A stretch of DNA of 64,000 bases from Arthrobacter nitrophenolicus (GTDB lineage Bacteria > Actinomycetota > Actinomycetes > Actinomycetales > Micrococcaceae), in NCBI RefSeq assembly GCF_000332815.1, contig NZ_AOFD01000002.1:62001-126000 (forward strand), written 5' to 3'. The position numbers and the translations under genes were made by a program. Below are positions 50,873 to 59,875 of the stretch, piece after piece (within the stretch, counting starts at the first letter, position 1; each line of letters begins with the position of its first letter). The notes under the pieces were generated by a model, which saw only the letters and a program-made list of their open reading frames with translations, made no database searches and had not been told where the DNA came from.

Positions 50873-52060
50873 ATGACCCTCTCCCCCACCCCCGCAGACA
50901 AGTTCACCTTTGGCCTCTGGACCGTTGGCTGGACGGGAGCCGACCCGTTCGGCGTTGCCACCCGCGCCGCCCTTGACCCTGTTGAAGCCGTCCACCGCCT
51001 CAGTGAACTCGGCGCCTACGGCATCACCTTCCATGACAATGACCTGATCCCCTTCGAAGCCACCGCTTCGGAGCGGAACCTGATCCTGAAGAACTTCCGG
51101 GCAGCCCTCGCAGAAACCGGCCTGAAGGTACCCATGGTCACCACCAACCTGTTCAGCCACCCGGTGTTCAAGGACGGCGGCTTCACCTCCAACGACCGCT
51201 CCGTCCGCCGCTTTGCCCTGTCCAAAGTGCTGCGCAACATCGACCTCGCCGCCGAGTTCGGCGCCGAAACATTCGTTATGTGGGGCGGACGCGAAGGCAG
51301 CGAATATGACGGCTCCAAGGACCTTTCCGCCGCCCTTGACCGCATGAAGGAAGGCGTGGACACAGCCGCCGCCTACATCAAGGAAATGGGCTACAACCTC
51401 CGCATCGCGCTCGAGCCCAAGCCCAACGAGCCCCGCGGCGACATCTTCCTGCCCACCGTCGGCCACGGACTGGCGTTCATCGCCCAGCTCGAGCACGGCG
51501 ACATCGTAGGCCTGAACCCCGAGACCGGACACGAACAGATGGCCGGCCTGAACTTCACCCACGGCATCGCCCAGGCCCTCTGGGCCGGCAAGCTCTTCCA
51601 CATCGACCTCAACGGCCAGCGCAGCATCAAGTACGACCAGGACCTGGTCTTCGGCCACGGCGATCTCACCAGCGCCTTCTTCACGGTGGACCTGCTCGAA
51701 AATGGTTTCCCCAACGGCGGCCCCAAGTACGACGGCCCCCGGCACTTCGACTACAAGCCCTCCCGCACCGACGGCTACGACGGCGTCTGGGAGTCCGCCA
51801 AGGCCAACATGGCGATGTACCTGCTCCTCAAGGAACGTGCCACCGCCTTCCGCGCAGACTCCGAGGTCCAGGAAGCCCTCGCGGCCTCCGGTGTCTTCGA
51901 ACTCGGCGAAGCCACCCTTGCCCAGGGCGAAACCGCCGCGGACCTGCTCCAGGACGCAGCCTCGTTCGAGGATTTCGACGCCGACAAGGCCGCCGAACGC
52001 TCCTTCGCCTTCGTCCGGCTGAACCAGCTCGCCATCGAACACCTCCTGGGCTCCCGCTAG
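50873..52060 (+). CDS. xylA: Xylose isomerase
   Basis: Converts D-xylose to D-xylulose. At 395 aa it is the short class I type found in actinomycetes, without the N-terminal insert of class II. Landmarks are [18 protein letters not shown], the catalytic-His region [15 protein letters not shown], the conserved [12 protein letters not shown], metal ligands in [16 protein letters not shown] and [25 protein letters not shown] at 50873 follows AAGGA at seven bases. The stop is three bases before xylB, so the two form an operon. Confidence 0.97.
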   Translation: MTLSPTPADKFTFGLWTVGWTGADPFGVATRAALDPVEAVHRLSELGAYGITFHDNDLIPFEATASERNLILKNFRAALAETGLKVPMVTTNLFSHPVFKDGGFTSNDRSVRRFALSKVLRNIDLAAEFGAETFVMWGGREGSEYDGSKDLSAALDRMKEGVDTAAAYIKEMGYNLRIALEPKPNEPRGDIFLPTVGHGLAFIAQLEHGDIVGLNPETGHEQMAGLNFTHGIAQALWAGKLFHIDLNGQRSIKYDQDLVFGHGDLTSAFFTVDLLENGFPNGGPKYDGPRHFDYKPSRTDGYDGVWESAKANMAMYLLLKERATAFRADSEVQEALAASGVFELGEATLAQGETAADLLQDAASFEDFDADKAAERSFAFVRLNQLAIEHLLGSR

Positions 52061-52063
52061 GCC

Positions 52064-53481
52064 ATGGCCCTCGTAGCAGGCATCGATAGCTCCACCCAGT
52101 CCTGCAAGGTGGTGATCCGCGACGCGGACACCGGAGCGCTGGTACGGCAGGGACGGGCCGCTCATCCGGACGGTTCGGAAATCCACCCGGAGCACTGGTG
52201 GACGGCACTCCAGGAAGCCATCGCCCGGGCCGGCGGGCTCGACGGCGTTGCCGCGGTCTCCGTGGGAGGCCAGCAGCACGGCATGGTCTGCCTGGACAGC
52301 GGCGGGGAGGTAGTCCGGCCCGCCCTGCTCTGGAACGACACCCGCAGCGCAGGTGCCGCGGCGGACCTGATCAAGACGGCGGGCGGCGGCGACACTGCCG
52401 CAGGCGCCCGCTACTGGGCAGAAACGACCGGCACAGTGCCAGTAGCCTCGCTGACGCTGACCAAGCTGCACTGGCTGGCGGAAAACGAACCGGAAAACGC
52501 CGCCAGCGTGGCTGCCATCTGCCTTCCGCACGACTGGCTTTCCTGGCGGCTGATGGGCCACGGCCCCGGCAGCGGCGGGGAAGGACTGAAGGCCCTGGCC
52601 ACGGACCGTTCCGACGCGTCGGGAACGGGGTACTACTCGACGGCGGACGGCCGGTACCTGCCGGAGGTCCTGGCAGCCTCGCTCGGCCACACGCCGGTGC
52701 TGCCCAGGGTGCTCGGCCCGCTCGAAGCGGCAGGCCGGACTCCGCAGGGTGCCCTCGTCGCCGCCGGCGCCGGGGACAACGCTGCCGCCGCCCTCGGCGC
52801 CGGCGCACGGCTGGGTGACGCCGTAATGTCGCTGGGCACCTCCGGCACGGTCTTTGCCGTCTCGGAAACGCCGGCGGCGGACCCCTCCGGACTGGTGGCC
52901 GCTTCGCCGATGCCGCAGGGCACTACCTGCCGCTGGTCTGCACCCTGAACGCCACGCGCGTTTTCGATGCGACGGCGGCGTTGCTGGGAGTGGACCTTCC
53001 GGAATTCAACCGGCTGGCACTGTCGGCGGCGCCCGGAGCGGGGGGCCTGACCCTGGTCCCGTACTTCGACGGCGAGCGGACGCCCAACCTGCCGGACGCA
53101 ACAGGATCGCTGCACGGCATCACCCGCGCGAACTACACCCCGGAGAACATGGCACGTGCGGCCGTCGAGGGCGTGGTCTGCTCACTGGCCGACGGGCTTG
53201 CCGCGCTGCAGGGCCAGGGGGTCGCCGCCCGGCGGATCCTGCTGGTGGGCGGCGGCGCCCAGTCCGCCGCCGTGCAGGAGGTGGCACCGCGGCTGCTGGA
53301 ACTTGATGTCGCCGTGCCGCAGCCGGGCGAATACGTGGCCGACGGCGCCGCACGGCAGGCCGCCGCGGCACTGGCGGGACGCTTCCCGGAGTGGGCGGCA
53401 GACGCCGTCGTTCTTTCCGCGGGCAGGGACGACGCTGGAGTGCTGGCCCGTTACCGGAGCTGCGCGGCGCTGTACGCCTAA
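52064..53481 (+). CDS. xylB: Xylulokinase (frame broken once)
   Basis: Phosphorylates D-xylulose to feed the pentose phosphate pathway. The joined product is 472 aa, a FGGY kinase with [15 protein letters not shown] at the start, [14 protein letters not shown] near 65, LWNDTRS, the second-domain [15 protein letters not shown] near 258 and [16 protein letters not shown] near 395. The break is near 52900: GTGGCC followed by GCTTCG needs one G to read [15 protein letters not shown]. Start ATG 52064, three bases after xylA. A strong terminator follows at 53517. Confidence 0.94.
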
Positions 53482-53520
53482 GCTCCACCACACAGAAGAC
53501 AGCTCCACCACACAGAAGAC
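53481..53520. repeat. Tandem 20-bp direct repeat
   Basis: AGCTCCACCACACAGAAGAC occurs twice in succession right after the xylB stop. The second copy runs into the terminator stem and its CCACA-AGA portion can pair with the T-rich tail of the hairpin. Confidence 0.9.
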
Positions 53521-53555
53521 CCGGACCGCGCTGCGTGCGCGGTCCGGGTCTTTTC
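53517..53555. terminator. Bidirectional terminator after xylB
   Basis: AGACCCGGACCGCGC pairs with GCGCGGTCCGGGTCT across a short loop, followed by TTTCTGTGG on the plus strand. It also ends the minus-strand sugar module, whose last stop is at 53622. Confidence 0.9.
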
Positions 53556-53621
53556 TGTGGGGCGCAGGCTCCTGCCGTGACGTAGCAGGAGCCCGCGGTC
53601 TGGCCAGGTATCCGGACGATG

Positions 53622-54461
53622 TCAGGCGAACGGGAGGACAAGCTCCGCGTAGCGCTCCTTCACCGTGTACAGGACGGTGTTGCCGTCCGTGTCCCAGATT
53701 TCCTGGTTGAAGATTTCCACTTCGATGTCGCCGGTGTAGCCGGCGTCGCGCACCCAGGTGCCGATAGTGGCGAAGTCCACCACGCCGTCGCCCATGTATC
53801 CGCGGGAGAGCAGCGGATCGGCGGCGATGGGCATGTTGAAGTCGCACACCTGGTAGGAGGCGATGCGGTTTTCGCGGCCGGCGCGTTCGATCTGCGCCTT
53901 CAGTTCCGGATCCCACCAGACATGGAAAGTGTCGACGGCGACGCCCACCGTGGAGGCGTCGAACGGGGCCGCGAGGTCCAGCGCCTGGCCGAGGGTGGAG
54001 ATCAGTGCACGGTCCGCGGCGTACATCGGGTGCAGCGGCTCAAGCACCAGGCGGACACCGTTTTCCTCCGCGAACGGGACAAGGTCGGCAAGGCGGTCCG
54101 CCACGCGCTGGCGTGCGGCCACCACGTCCTTCTCCGCCGGGGCCAGCCCGCCCACCACCAGGAACAGCTCCCGGGTGTCCAGGGCAACGGCTTCCAGGAT
54201 GGCCGCCCGGTTGTCCGCGAGCGCGGCCGCCTGGCCTTCGGCGTCGGCAGCCGTGAGGAAGCCGCCCCGGCAGAGGGAGGAAACCCGCAGCCCGGCGTCC
54301 TTGATCAGGCGCGCGGCCTTGTCCAGCCCGGCCTCCTCCACGCGGTCCCGCCAGGGGCCGATGGCGGGGATGCCGGCGTTGACGCAGCCCTCAACGACCT
54401 GCGCCAGGGTCCATTTCTTGGTGGTGGCGCTGTTGATGGACAGGCGCGAAAAGTCGCTCAT
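53622..54461 (-). CDS. Sugar phosphate isomerase/epimerase (AP endonuclease 2-like TIM barrel)
   Basis: A 279-aa IolE/xylose-isomerase-like TIM barrel. It has FSRLSINSATTKKWTLAQVVEGC near the start, AIGPWRDRVEEAG, LSSLCRGGFL, the metal-ligand Glu in LVLEPLHPMYAADR near 145, the metal-ligand Asp/His in VGVAVDTFHVWWDPEL near 178 and GDIEVEIFNQEIW near 250. Such enzymes isomerise, epimerise, dehydrate or beta-eliminate keto sugars. ATG at 54461 overlaps the DUF993 stop as ATGA, so it is the third gene of a tightly coupled operon. Exact reaction unknown. Confidence 0.87.
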   Translation of the reverse strand: MSDFSRLSINSATTKKWTLAQVVEGCVNAGIPAIGPWRDRVEEAGLDKAARLIKDAGLRVSSLCRGGFLTAADAEGQAAALADNRAAILEAVALDTRELFLVVGGLAPAEKDVVAARQRVADRLADLVPFAEENGVRLVLEPLHPMYAADRALISTLGQALDLAAPFDASTVGVAVDTFHVWWDPELKAQIERAGRENRIASYQVCDFNMPIAADPLLSRGYMGDGVVDFATIGTWVRDAGYTGDIEVEIFNQEIWDTDGNTVLYTVKERYAELVLPFA

Positions 54462-55671
54462 ACTCCCACTCCGTTGATCCGCAGGTAATCGGACATCCGG
54501 AAGGCGGCCAGGGCGGGGTCCTTCAGCAGACCGGCCTGGTCGGCCAGTTCGAAGGTTTTGGCCAGGTGGCAGACGGACCGTCCGGAGTGCAGGCCGCCCA
54601 CCATCTGGAAGCCGGGCTGCTTGCCGTTGAGCCACGACATGAAGGCGATGCCGGTTTTGTAGTAGAACGTCGGGGCACTGAAAATGTGCTTGCCCAGCTC
54701 GCGGTGGAGTCAAGGATTTCCCGCGCCCTGGCGGCGTTTCCGGCGTCGTAGTTCTGCAGGGCCACCGAGGCGGCCGGATAGATCGCCGCGAAGATGCCCA
54801 GCAGCGCGTCCGAGTGGTGGCTGCCGTCGCCGTCGATGAGCTCCGGGTAGTTGAAGTCGTCACCGGTGTAGAGGCGGACACCGTCGGGCAGGGCCGCACG
54901 CAGGGCCACCTCGTGGCCGGCGTCCAGCAGCGAGACCTTCACACCGTCAACCTTGTCCGCGTTGTCCTTGATGAGGTTCAGGAACGTCTCGGTTGCGGCG
55001 GGCACATCGTCAGAGCCCCAGTAGCCGGCGAGCGCGGGATCGAACATGGTCCCCAGCCAGTGCAGGATGACGGGCTGGTCCACTTCCTGCAGCAGGGTGG
55101 AGTACACGTTCACGTAGTCCTCGGGGCCGCTGGCCACCTTGGCCAGGGCGCGGGATGCCATGAGGATGACCTTGGGCCCGGCCTCGCTGATGACGGCGAT
55201 CTGCTCGCGGTAGGCCTCAAGGACTGCCTTGAGGCCGGCTTCACCGACGGGAAGGGAGTCGATGTCCAGCTGGTCGGTGCCAGCACCGCACGCCACGAGG
55301 TCGCGCACGGACTTGCCGGCGGTTGCGGCGTTGCCGGCCGAGACCACCGAAGCAGCTTCCACGCCGGTGCGCTTGATGAGCTGCTGGGTGGCTGCCCAGT
55401 CCAGGCCCATGCCGCGCTGGGCGGTGTCCATGGCATCGGCAACGCCCAGGCCATAGGACCACAGCTCGTGCCGGTAGGCCATGGTGGCGTCCCAGTCGAG
55501 CCGGGCCGGGGTCCCGGGGGTGTTGTCGGCGAGGACTTCGGGAATGACGTGCGCGGCGGCATAGGCGCGCCGGGCCGTCAGCGGGGCGGTGGGGCGGGCC
55601 CACGTGGTGGCACCCTGGAGGCGGTACTCGCGGGTGCCGCCGTCGGAGGAGGGAAGGATGAGCGAGGTCAT
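54458..55671 (-). CDS. DUF993 family protein, aldolase-like (frame broken once)
   Basis: The joined product is 404 aa. It begins MTSLILPSSDGGTREYRLQG and has VIPEVLADNTPGTPARLDWD, GPKVILMASRALAKVASGPED, QPVILHWLGTMFDPALAGYWG, DKVDGVKVSLLDAGHEVAL, GDDFNYPELIDGDG and a C-terminal half ending FRMSDYLRINGVGV. The order of segments, with a Lys in the VKVSLLD strand, resembles class I DHDPS/NAL-type TIM barrels, but no reaction is known to me. The break is near 54704: CCACC followed by GCGAGC needs one C to read DSTRELGKHIFSAPTF. Overlaps its neighbours by 1 and 4 bases. Confidence 0.8.
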
Positions 55672-56840
55672 TAGAGGGTGATCTCCGGGATGTCGAGGGT
55701 GCGGCGTTCGTCGTTGGACTGCAGGCCGAGCTCGGCGAGCTGGACACCGCGGGCGGCGGAGAGCAGGCCGAAGCGGTGTTCGCGGCCGGCGACGACGTCG
55801 CGCAGGAATTCTTCCCACTGCAGCTTGAAGCCGTTGTCCAGCTCGGCGTTGGCCGGGACTTCCTGCCACTGGTCACGGAAGGATTCGGTGACGGGCAGGT
55901 CCGGGTTCCAGACGGGCTTGGGGGTGTGGGCGCGCTGCTGGGCGACGCACTTGTTCAGGCCGGCGACGGCGGAGCCGTGCGTGCCGTCCACCTGGAACTC
56001 AACCAGTTCGTCACGGTAGACCCGGACGGCCCAGGAGGAGTTGATCTGGCCGATGACCTCGTCGCCGCCCGGGGTTTCCAGCTCGAAGATGCCGTAGGAG
56101 GCGTCGTCCGCGGTGGCCTTGTATTCCTTGCCGGCCTCGTCCCAGCGGGCAGGGATGTGGGTGGCGGTCTTGGCGTTGACGCTCTTGACCTTGCCGATGA
56201 TGCCTTCCAGGACGTAGTTCCAGTGGCAGAACATGTCCGTGGTCATTCCGCCGCCGTCTTCCTTGCGGTAGTTCCAGGACGGGCGCTGCGCGGCCTGGAT
56301 GTCCCCTTCGAAGACCCAGTAGCCGAATTCGCCCCGGATGGAGAGGATCCGGCCGAAGAAGCCTTCGTCCACCAGGCGGCGGAGCTTGACGAGGCCGGGC
56401 AGGTACAGCTTGTCGTGGACGACGCCTGCGGTGACGCCTGCTTCCTTGCCGATGCGGGCCAGTTCAATGGCTTCCTCGAGGGTTTCCGCGGTGGGCTTTT
56501 CGGTGAAGATGTGCTTGCCCGCCTGCATCGCCTTCTTCAGGGTTGCGGCGCGAAGGCTGGTCATGGACGCGTCGAAGACAACATCCACGGTGGGATCGTT
56601 GATGACGGCGTCGAGGTCGGTGCTCCACTCGGCAACCTTGTGCTTTTCGGCGAGCTCGCGGATCTTGGCCTCGTTGCGTCCCACCAGGATGGGCTCAACC
56701 TGGACCCGGGTGCCGTCCTCCAGGGTGAAGCCGCCGGCATCACGGATCGGAAGGATAGACCGCAGCAGATGCTGGCGGTAGCCCATCCGGCCGGTGATGC
56801 CGTTCATGGCGATGCGGATCGTTTTCGTTTCGAAGCCCAT
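55671..56840 (-). CDS. Gfo/Idh/MocA family oxidoreductase
   Basis: An NAD(P)-dependent sugar or polyol dehydrogenase of 389 aa. The Rossmann domain begins IRIAMNGITGRMGYRQHL and the EKP motif lies in AGKHIFTEKPTAETLEEA near 112. The C-terminal alpha/beta domain holds GGMTTDMFCHWNYVLEG near 200, with the Asp-x3-His pair (D-MFC-H) seen in catalytic sites of the family. First gene of the minus-strand operon; the stop TAA overlaps the DUF993 ATG (TAATG). Upstream lie two LacI-type operators. Substrate unknown; related enzymes often oxidise a sugar C-3 or an inositol ring carbon. Confidence 0.88.
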   Translation of the reverse strand: MGFETKTIRIAMNGITGRMGYRQHLLRSILPIRDAGGFTLEDGTRVQVEPILVGRNEAKIRELAEKHKVAEWSTDLDAVINDPTVDVVFDASMTSLRAATLKKAMQAGKHIFTEKPTAETLEEAIELARIGKEAGVTAGVVHDKLYLPGLVKLRRLVDEGFFGRILSIRGEFGYWVFEGDIQAAQRPSWNYRKEDGGGMTTDMFCHWNYVLEGIIGKVKSVNAKTATHIPARWDEAGKEYKATADDASYGIFELETPGGDEVIGQINSSWAVRVYRDELVEFQVDGTHGSAVAGLNKCVAQQRAHTPKPVWNPDLPVTESFRDQWQEVPANAELDNGFKLQWEEFLRDVVAGREHRFGLLSAARGVQLAELGLQSNDERRTLDIPEITL

Positions 56841-56881
56841 GTGTCCTCCACGGTGAGTGAGCAGTTTTACTCAAGTCGTAT

Positions 56882-56899
56882 TGGGAAAGCGCATTCCCA
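56882..56899. promoter_or_regulatory. LacI-family operator 1
   Basis: TGGGAAAGCGCATTCCCA is a near-perfect palindrome with the central CG typical of LacI/GalR sites, 42 bases upstream of the Gfo/Idh start. It probably overlaps the promoter of the minus-strand operon. Confidence 0.75.
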
Positions 56900-56931
56900 C
56901 TTCTTCAATGATGCACGCCGCACCGTTGGTT

Positions 56932-56945
56932 GGCAAGCGCTTTCC
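56932..56945. promoter_or_regulatory. LacI-family operator 2
   Basis: GGCAAGCGCTTTCC, flanked outward by TTG and GCCAA, is the second palindrome with a central CG. Its centre is 48 bases from operator 1 and about 73 bases upstream of the lacI-type gene. Spacing allows looping or autoregulation. Confidence 0.75.
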
Positions 56946-57011
56946 GCCAACAAGTTTCTGCGCCATAATGTGATAACCGCTTAATTTGGTCCACGACACC
57001 CAGGAGATGCT

Positions 57012-58085
57012 GTGGCTGCAAGTACCCTCACCGAGGTGGCCCGGCTCGCCGGGGTATCCCCCGCTACCGCATCGCGCGTCCTCAACGGCTCGGCACGCAA
57101 GCCCGGCAAGGACATCGCGGACCGGGTCCGCCAGGCGGCCGATTCGCTCGGCTACATCCCCAACGCCCAGGCCCAGGGCCTGGCCAAATCCAGTTCCGGC
57201 CTTATCGGCCTCATCGTCCATGACATTGCCGACCCCTACTTCGCCGCCATCGCCCGCGGGGTGCAGGAGGCTGCCCGGGAGCAGCGCAAGATGGTCCTGC
57301 TGGCCACCACCGGCGGCGCGCCCGCCGAGGAGAAGGAAGCCGTGGCCGCCTTTGCCGCCCGGCGCGCCGACTCCATCGTGATCGCCGGTTCGCGGTCGTC
57401 CCGGACCGAGGACCAGGAGGACAACGCGGAACTGGCGGCGGAGCTGGACAGGTACTGCCGCAACGGCGGGCGCGTGGCCGTCGTCGGGCATCCGGTGGTG
57501 GGCGCCTCGGCGCAGGACGGATACCACGTGGTGGCCGTACCCAACCAGGAACTTGCCGGCGCGCTGGCCGCCAAACTGGCCGCGCACTGGGGCGGGGACT
57601 TTGTCATCATCGGCGGACCGGAGGGGCTGCTGACCTCTGACGACCGGATCCACGGCTTCCAGGAGGGCCTGGCGAAGGCAGGACGGGCGCCGGCGGAAAT
57701 CCTGCGCAGTTCCTTCAACCGGGCCGGCGGGTACGAGGCGGGCCTGAAGCTGGCAGCGCGGATCAAGGGCGGCAGCACCGGAACCGGGGAACCGGCCGGC
57801 CCGAAGATGTGCATCTTCGCCGTGAACGACGTCATGGCCATTGGAGCGGCAGCGGCACTGCGGGCGGAAGGACTGCGCATACCGCGCGACGCAGCCATTG
57901 CCGGTTTTGACGATATCGAGACCCTGCGGGATTTCCGTCCGGCACTCTCCACCGTGAGCCTGCCGCTGGAGGAGATTGGCCGGCTCGCCACCCGGGCCAC
58001 GGCGCCCCTGGCGGGCGACGGCGACAGCGCGCCGCAGCCCATCACCGGCGAGGTCACGCTGCGCCGCAGCACGGAGGCGGCATGA
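57012..58085 (+). CDS. LacI family transcriptional regulator
   Basis: The 357-aa product has the LacI HTH at residues 5-50 (LTEVARLAGVSPATASRVLNG, then LGYIPNAQAQGLA with the minor-groove hinge) and a periplasmic-binding-protein-like sensor domain (GLIVHDIADPYFAAIARG, VNDVMAIGAAAALRAEGLRIP, IAGFDDIETLRDFRPALSTV). GTG at 57012 follows CAGGAG. It is divergent from the Gfo/Idh operon with two operator palindromes between. It is co-transcribed with the esterase (ATGA overlap). Most likely the local repressor with a sugar-derived effector. Confidence 0.93.
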   Translation: MAASTLTEVARLAGVSPATASRVLNGSARKPGKDIADRVRQAADSLGYIPNAQAQGLAKSSSGLIGLIVHDIADPYFAAIARGVQEAAREQRKMVLLATTGGAPAEEKEAVAAFAARRADSIVIAGSRSSRTEDQEDNAELAAELDRYCRNGGRVAVVGHPVVGASAQDGYHVVAVPNQELAGALAAKLAAHWGGDFVIIGGPEGLLTSDDRIHGFQEGLAKAGRAPAEILRSSFNRAGGYEAGLKLAARIKGGSTGTGEPAGPKMCIFAVNDVMAIGAAAALRAEGLRIPRDAAIAGFDDIETLRDFRPALSTVSLPLEEIGRLATRATAPLAGDGDSAPQPITGEVTLRRSTEAA

Positions 58086-58864
58086 GCGTGGCGATCGACC
58101 TGAGGGAAGTCCCGGCCGCCGCCGGAAGCGGGGGCGGCACCAGGCCTGCGTTCCTGGTGCTTCCGGGCGGCGGGTACGCCAGACAGGCGGACCATGAGGC
58201 GGAGCCCGTGGCGGAGTGGCTGGCTTCGCTGGGCGTCCACGCCTTCGTGCTGCGCTACCGGGTGGCCCCGGACCGGCATCCGGCACCCCTTGAAGACGCC
58301 AAGGAGGCCATGCTGTACATCCGCAGCGGTGTTCACGGCCTGGCCGTGGACCCGGAGCGGGTGGGCGTGCTCGGGTTTTCCGCCGGCGGACACCTGGCTG
58401 CAACCCTTTCCACGGGGGCTGCCACCGGCAGCCCGCGGCTGGACGTCCCCGCGGCGGTCCCGGACCTGAGCGTCCTTTGCTACCCCGTCGTGTCCCTGAC
58501 GCACGAAGTGCACCAGGGTTCGGTGGACAACCTCCTGGGCGGCGCGCCGCCGTCGGACCTCCTCGCAGCACTGTCCGCCGACCTGCACGTCAGCAGCGTG
58601 ACGCCGCCGGCGTTCCTCTGGCACACCGCCGATGACGCGGCGGTGCCGGTTGGCCACAGCCTGCGCTATGCGGGCGCGCTGATGGCAGCCGGCGTCCCGG
58701 CGGAACTGCACGTCTTTCCGCAGGGCCGCCACGGGCTGGGCCTGGCGGGCGAAGAACCGGGGACGGCCCAGTGGCCCTCCCTCTGCGCGGACTGGCTGGC
58801 ACGGGCAGGCTGGGCGGGGCCGGCCGCAGCGGCGCCACTGGCAGCAGCCGCCGCCAAAAACTAG
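58082..58864 (+). CDS. Alpha/beta hydrolase, acetyl-esterase-like
   Basis: The 260-aa product has the oxyanion LPGGGYARQADHEAEPVAEWL, the nucleophile elbow GVLGFSAGGHLAATL (Ser about 99) and the C-terminal acid/His regions WHTADDAAVPVGHS and VFPQGRHGLGLAG, as in the BD-FAE/acetyl-xylan-esterase type of hydrolases. No signal peptide, so it acts in the cytoplasm, perhaps deacetylating an imported oligosaccharide. ATG overlaps the LacI stop by four bases, tying its expression to the regulator. Specificity is inference. Confidence 0.87.
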   Translation: MSVAIDLREVPAAAGSGGGTRPAFLVLPGGGYARQADHEAEPVAEWLASLGVHAFVLRYRVAPDRHPAPLEDAKEAMLYIRSGVHGLAVDPERVGVLGFSAGGHLAATLSTGAATGSPRLDVPAAVPDLSVLCYPVVSLTHEVHQGSVDNLLGGAPPSDLLAALSADLHVSSVTPPAFLWHTADDAAVPVGHSLRYAGALMAAGVPAELHVFPQGRHGLGLAGEEPGTAQWPSLCADWLARAGWAGPAAAAPLAAAAAKN

Positions 58865-58891
58865 GGGGTTACGCCCGCCGGCCTGCCGCCG

Positions 58892-59794
58892 TCAACCGGT
58901 GGCACGGATGGTCCACGACGCCGAGTGGGAACCGCCCGGCTGCAGGTGCACCACGTCCCGGCCCGAGTTGAAGGCGTCCGGCGGGCAGGTCATCGGCTCC
59001 ACGGCAAGGCCCAGCCTGTCCGGACCTGCGGGCTTGTCCGCCGTGTGGACCTGGACCCACGGCCACTCGGGGCCCCAGGCCAGTTCCACTCCCGTTCCCG
59101 CCGGGTCCGTCACCCGTACACATGCCTGCCCATCCTTGTCCCGGGTGATGCCGGTGAAGGCATGGTCTATCTTCAGCGGCCCCACGCGGCGCGGCGCGCG
59201 GAAGTCGAACGCATGCCGTTCAACGCTCCGCATCCCCACGGGCAGCAACCGGTCCGGCGTCACCTCGAGGAACTCGCCGGCAGGAATTTCGAGTGACCAG
59301 TAGTCCAGCGGCGCAGGCCCGGCCACCAGATAGGGGTGGGGGCACACACCGTAGGGTGCGGCGGCCTTGCCCGTATTGATGGCCTTCACGGTGCTGTGCA
59401 GGCCGTCCGCCGAGAGGGCATACGTGGCCGTCAGGTCCAGTTGCGAAGGAAAGGCCGGTCCGGGTTCCACGCGGAAACCCAGGGTCACTTCACTTCCGCC
59501 GGCGGCCAGGACTTCCCACACCTGGTCCGTAGCAAGGCCATGGAGCGCGGACCTCCTCTCCGGCTCATTCACTGGCGCCTCGTAGTCCTGCCCGGCGTAG
59601 GTGTACTTTCCGTCCTCAAGGCGGTTGGGCCAGGGCGCACAGATGACGCCGCGGTAGTCGGGAATGGGGCCGTCAGCACCGAAGCCGACCACAAGGTCCC
59701 GCCCGCGGTGCCGTAAGTTGCGGAGCGCTCCCCCGCGTGCGGTGATCAGGGCCGTGTAGGGGCCCGAGGCGATGGTGAATTCAGTAGCGGCCAA
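58892..59794 (-). CDS. Aldose 1-epimerase family protein
   Basis: Interconverts alpha and beta anomers of sugars. The 300-aa galactose-mutarotase fold has ICAPWPNRLEDGKYTY near 50, ERRSALHGLATDQVW (first His about 85), YGVCPHPYLVAG (second His about 152) and the general-base Glu in GLAVEPMTCPPDAFNSG near 265. TTG at 59794 follows GGGGA at five bases. It is convergent with the esterase and probably serves the sugar module and the xylose genes. Substrate range unknown. Confidence 0.92.
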   Translation of the reverse strand: MAATEFTIASGPYTALITARGGALRNLRHRGRDLVVGFGADGPIPDYRGVICAPWPNRLEDGKYTYAGQDYEAPVNEPERRSALHGLATDQVWEVLAAGGSEVTLGFRVEPGPAFPSQLDLTATYALSADGLHSTVKAINTGKAAAPYGVCPHPYLVAGPAPLDYWSLEIPAGEFLEVTPDRLLPVGMRSVERHAFDFRAPRRVGPLKIDHAFTGITRDKDGQACVRVTDPAGTGVELAWGPEWPWVQVHTADKPAGPDRLGLAVEPMTCPPDAFNSGRDVVHLQPGGSHSASWTIRATG

Positions 59795-59864
59795 AGTGAT
59801 CCCCGGAAAGTAGGTTGTTAGCGCTCACCAGCTTACCGCAACCCTTCGGGTGGCCTGCAGGTTA

Positions 59865-59875
59865 GAGTGGCGGAC
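59865..59875 (+). promoter_or_regulatory. -10 element of a probably leaderless gene
   Basis: A TTAGAGT segment ends about seven bases before the ATG at 59876 and no ribosome site is present. Confidence 0.4.

Noticed and set aside
50870-52690. 606-codon open frame antisense to xylA/xylB
   Set aside because: Shadow of two well-recognised genes; no conserved motif.
55776-56984. 402-codon plus-strand frame antisense to the Gfo/Idh gene
   Set aside because: Would run through both LacI operators; the opposite strand has clear dehydrogenase motifs.
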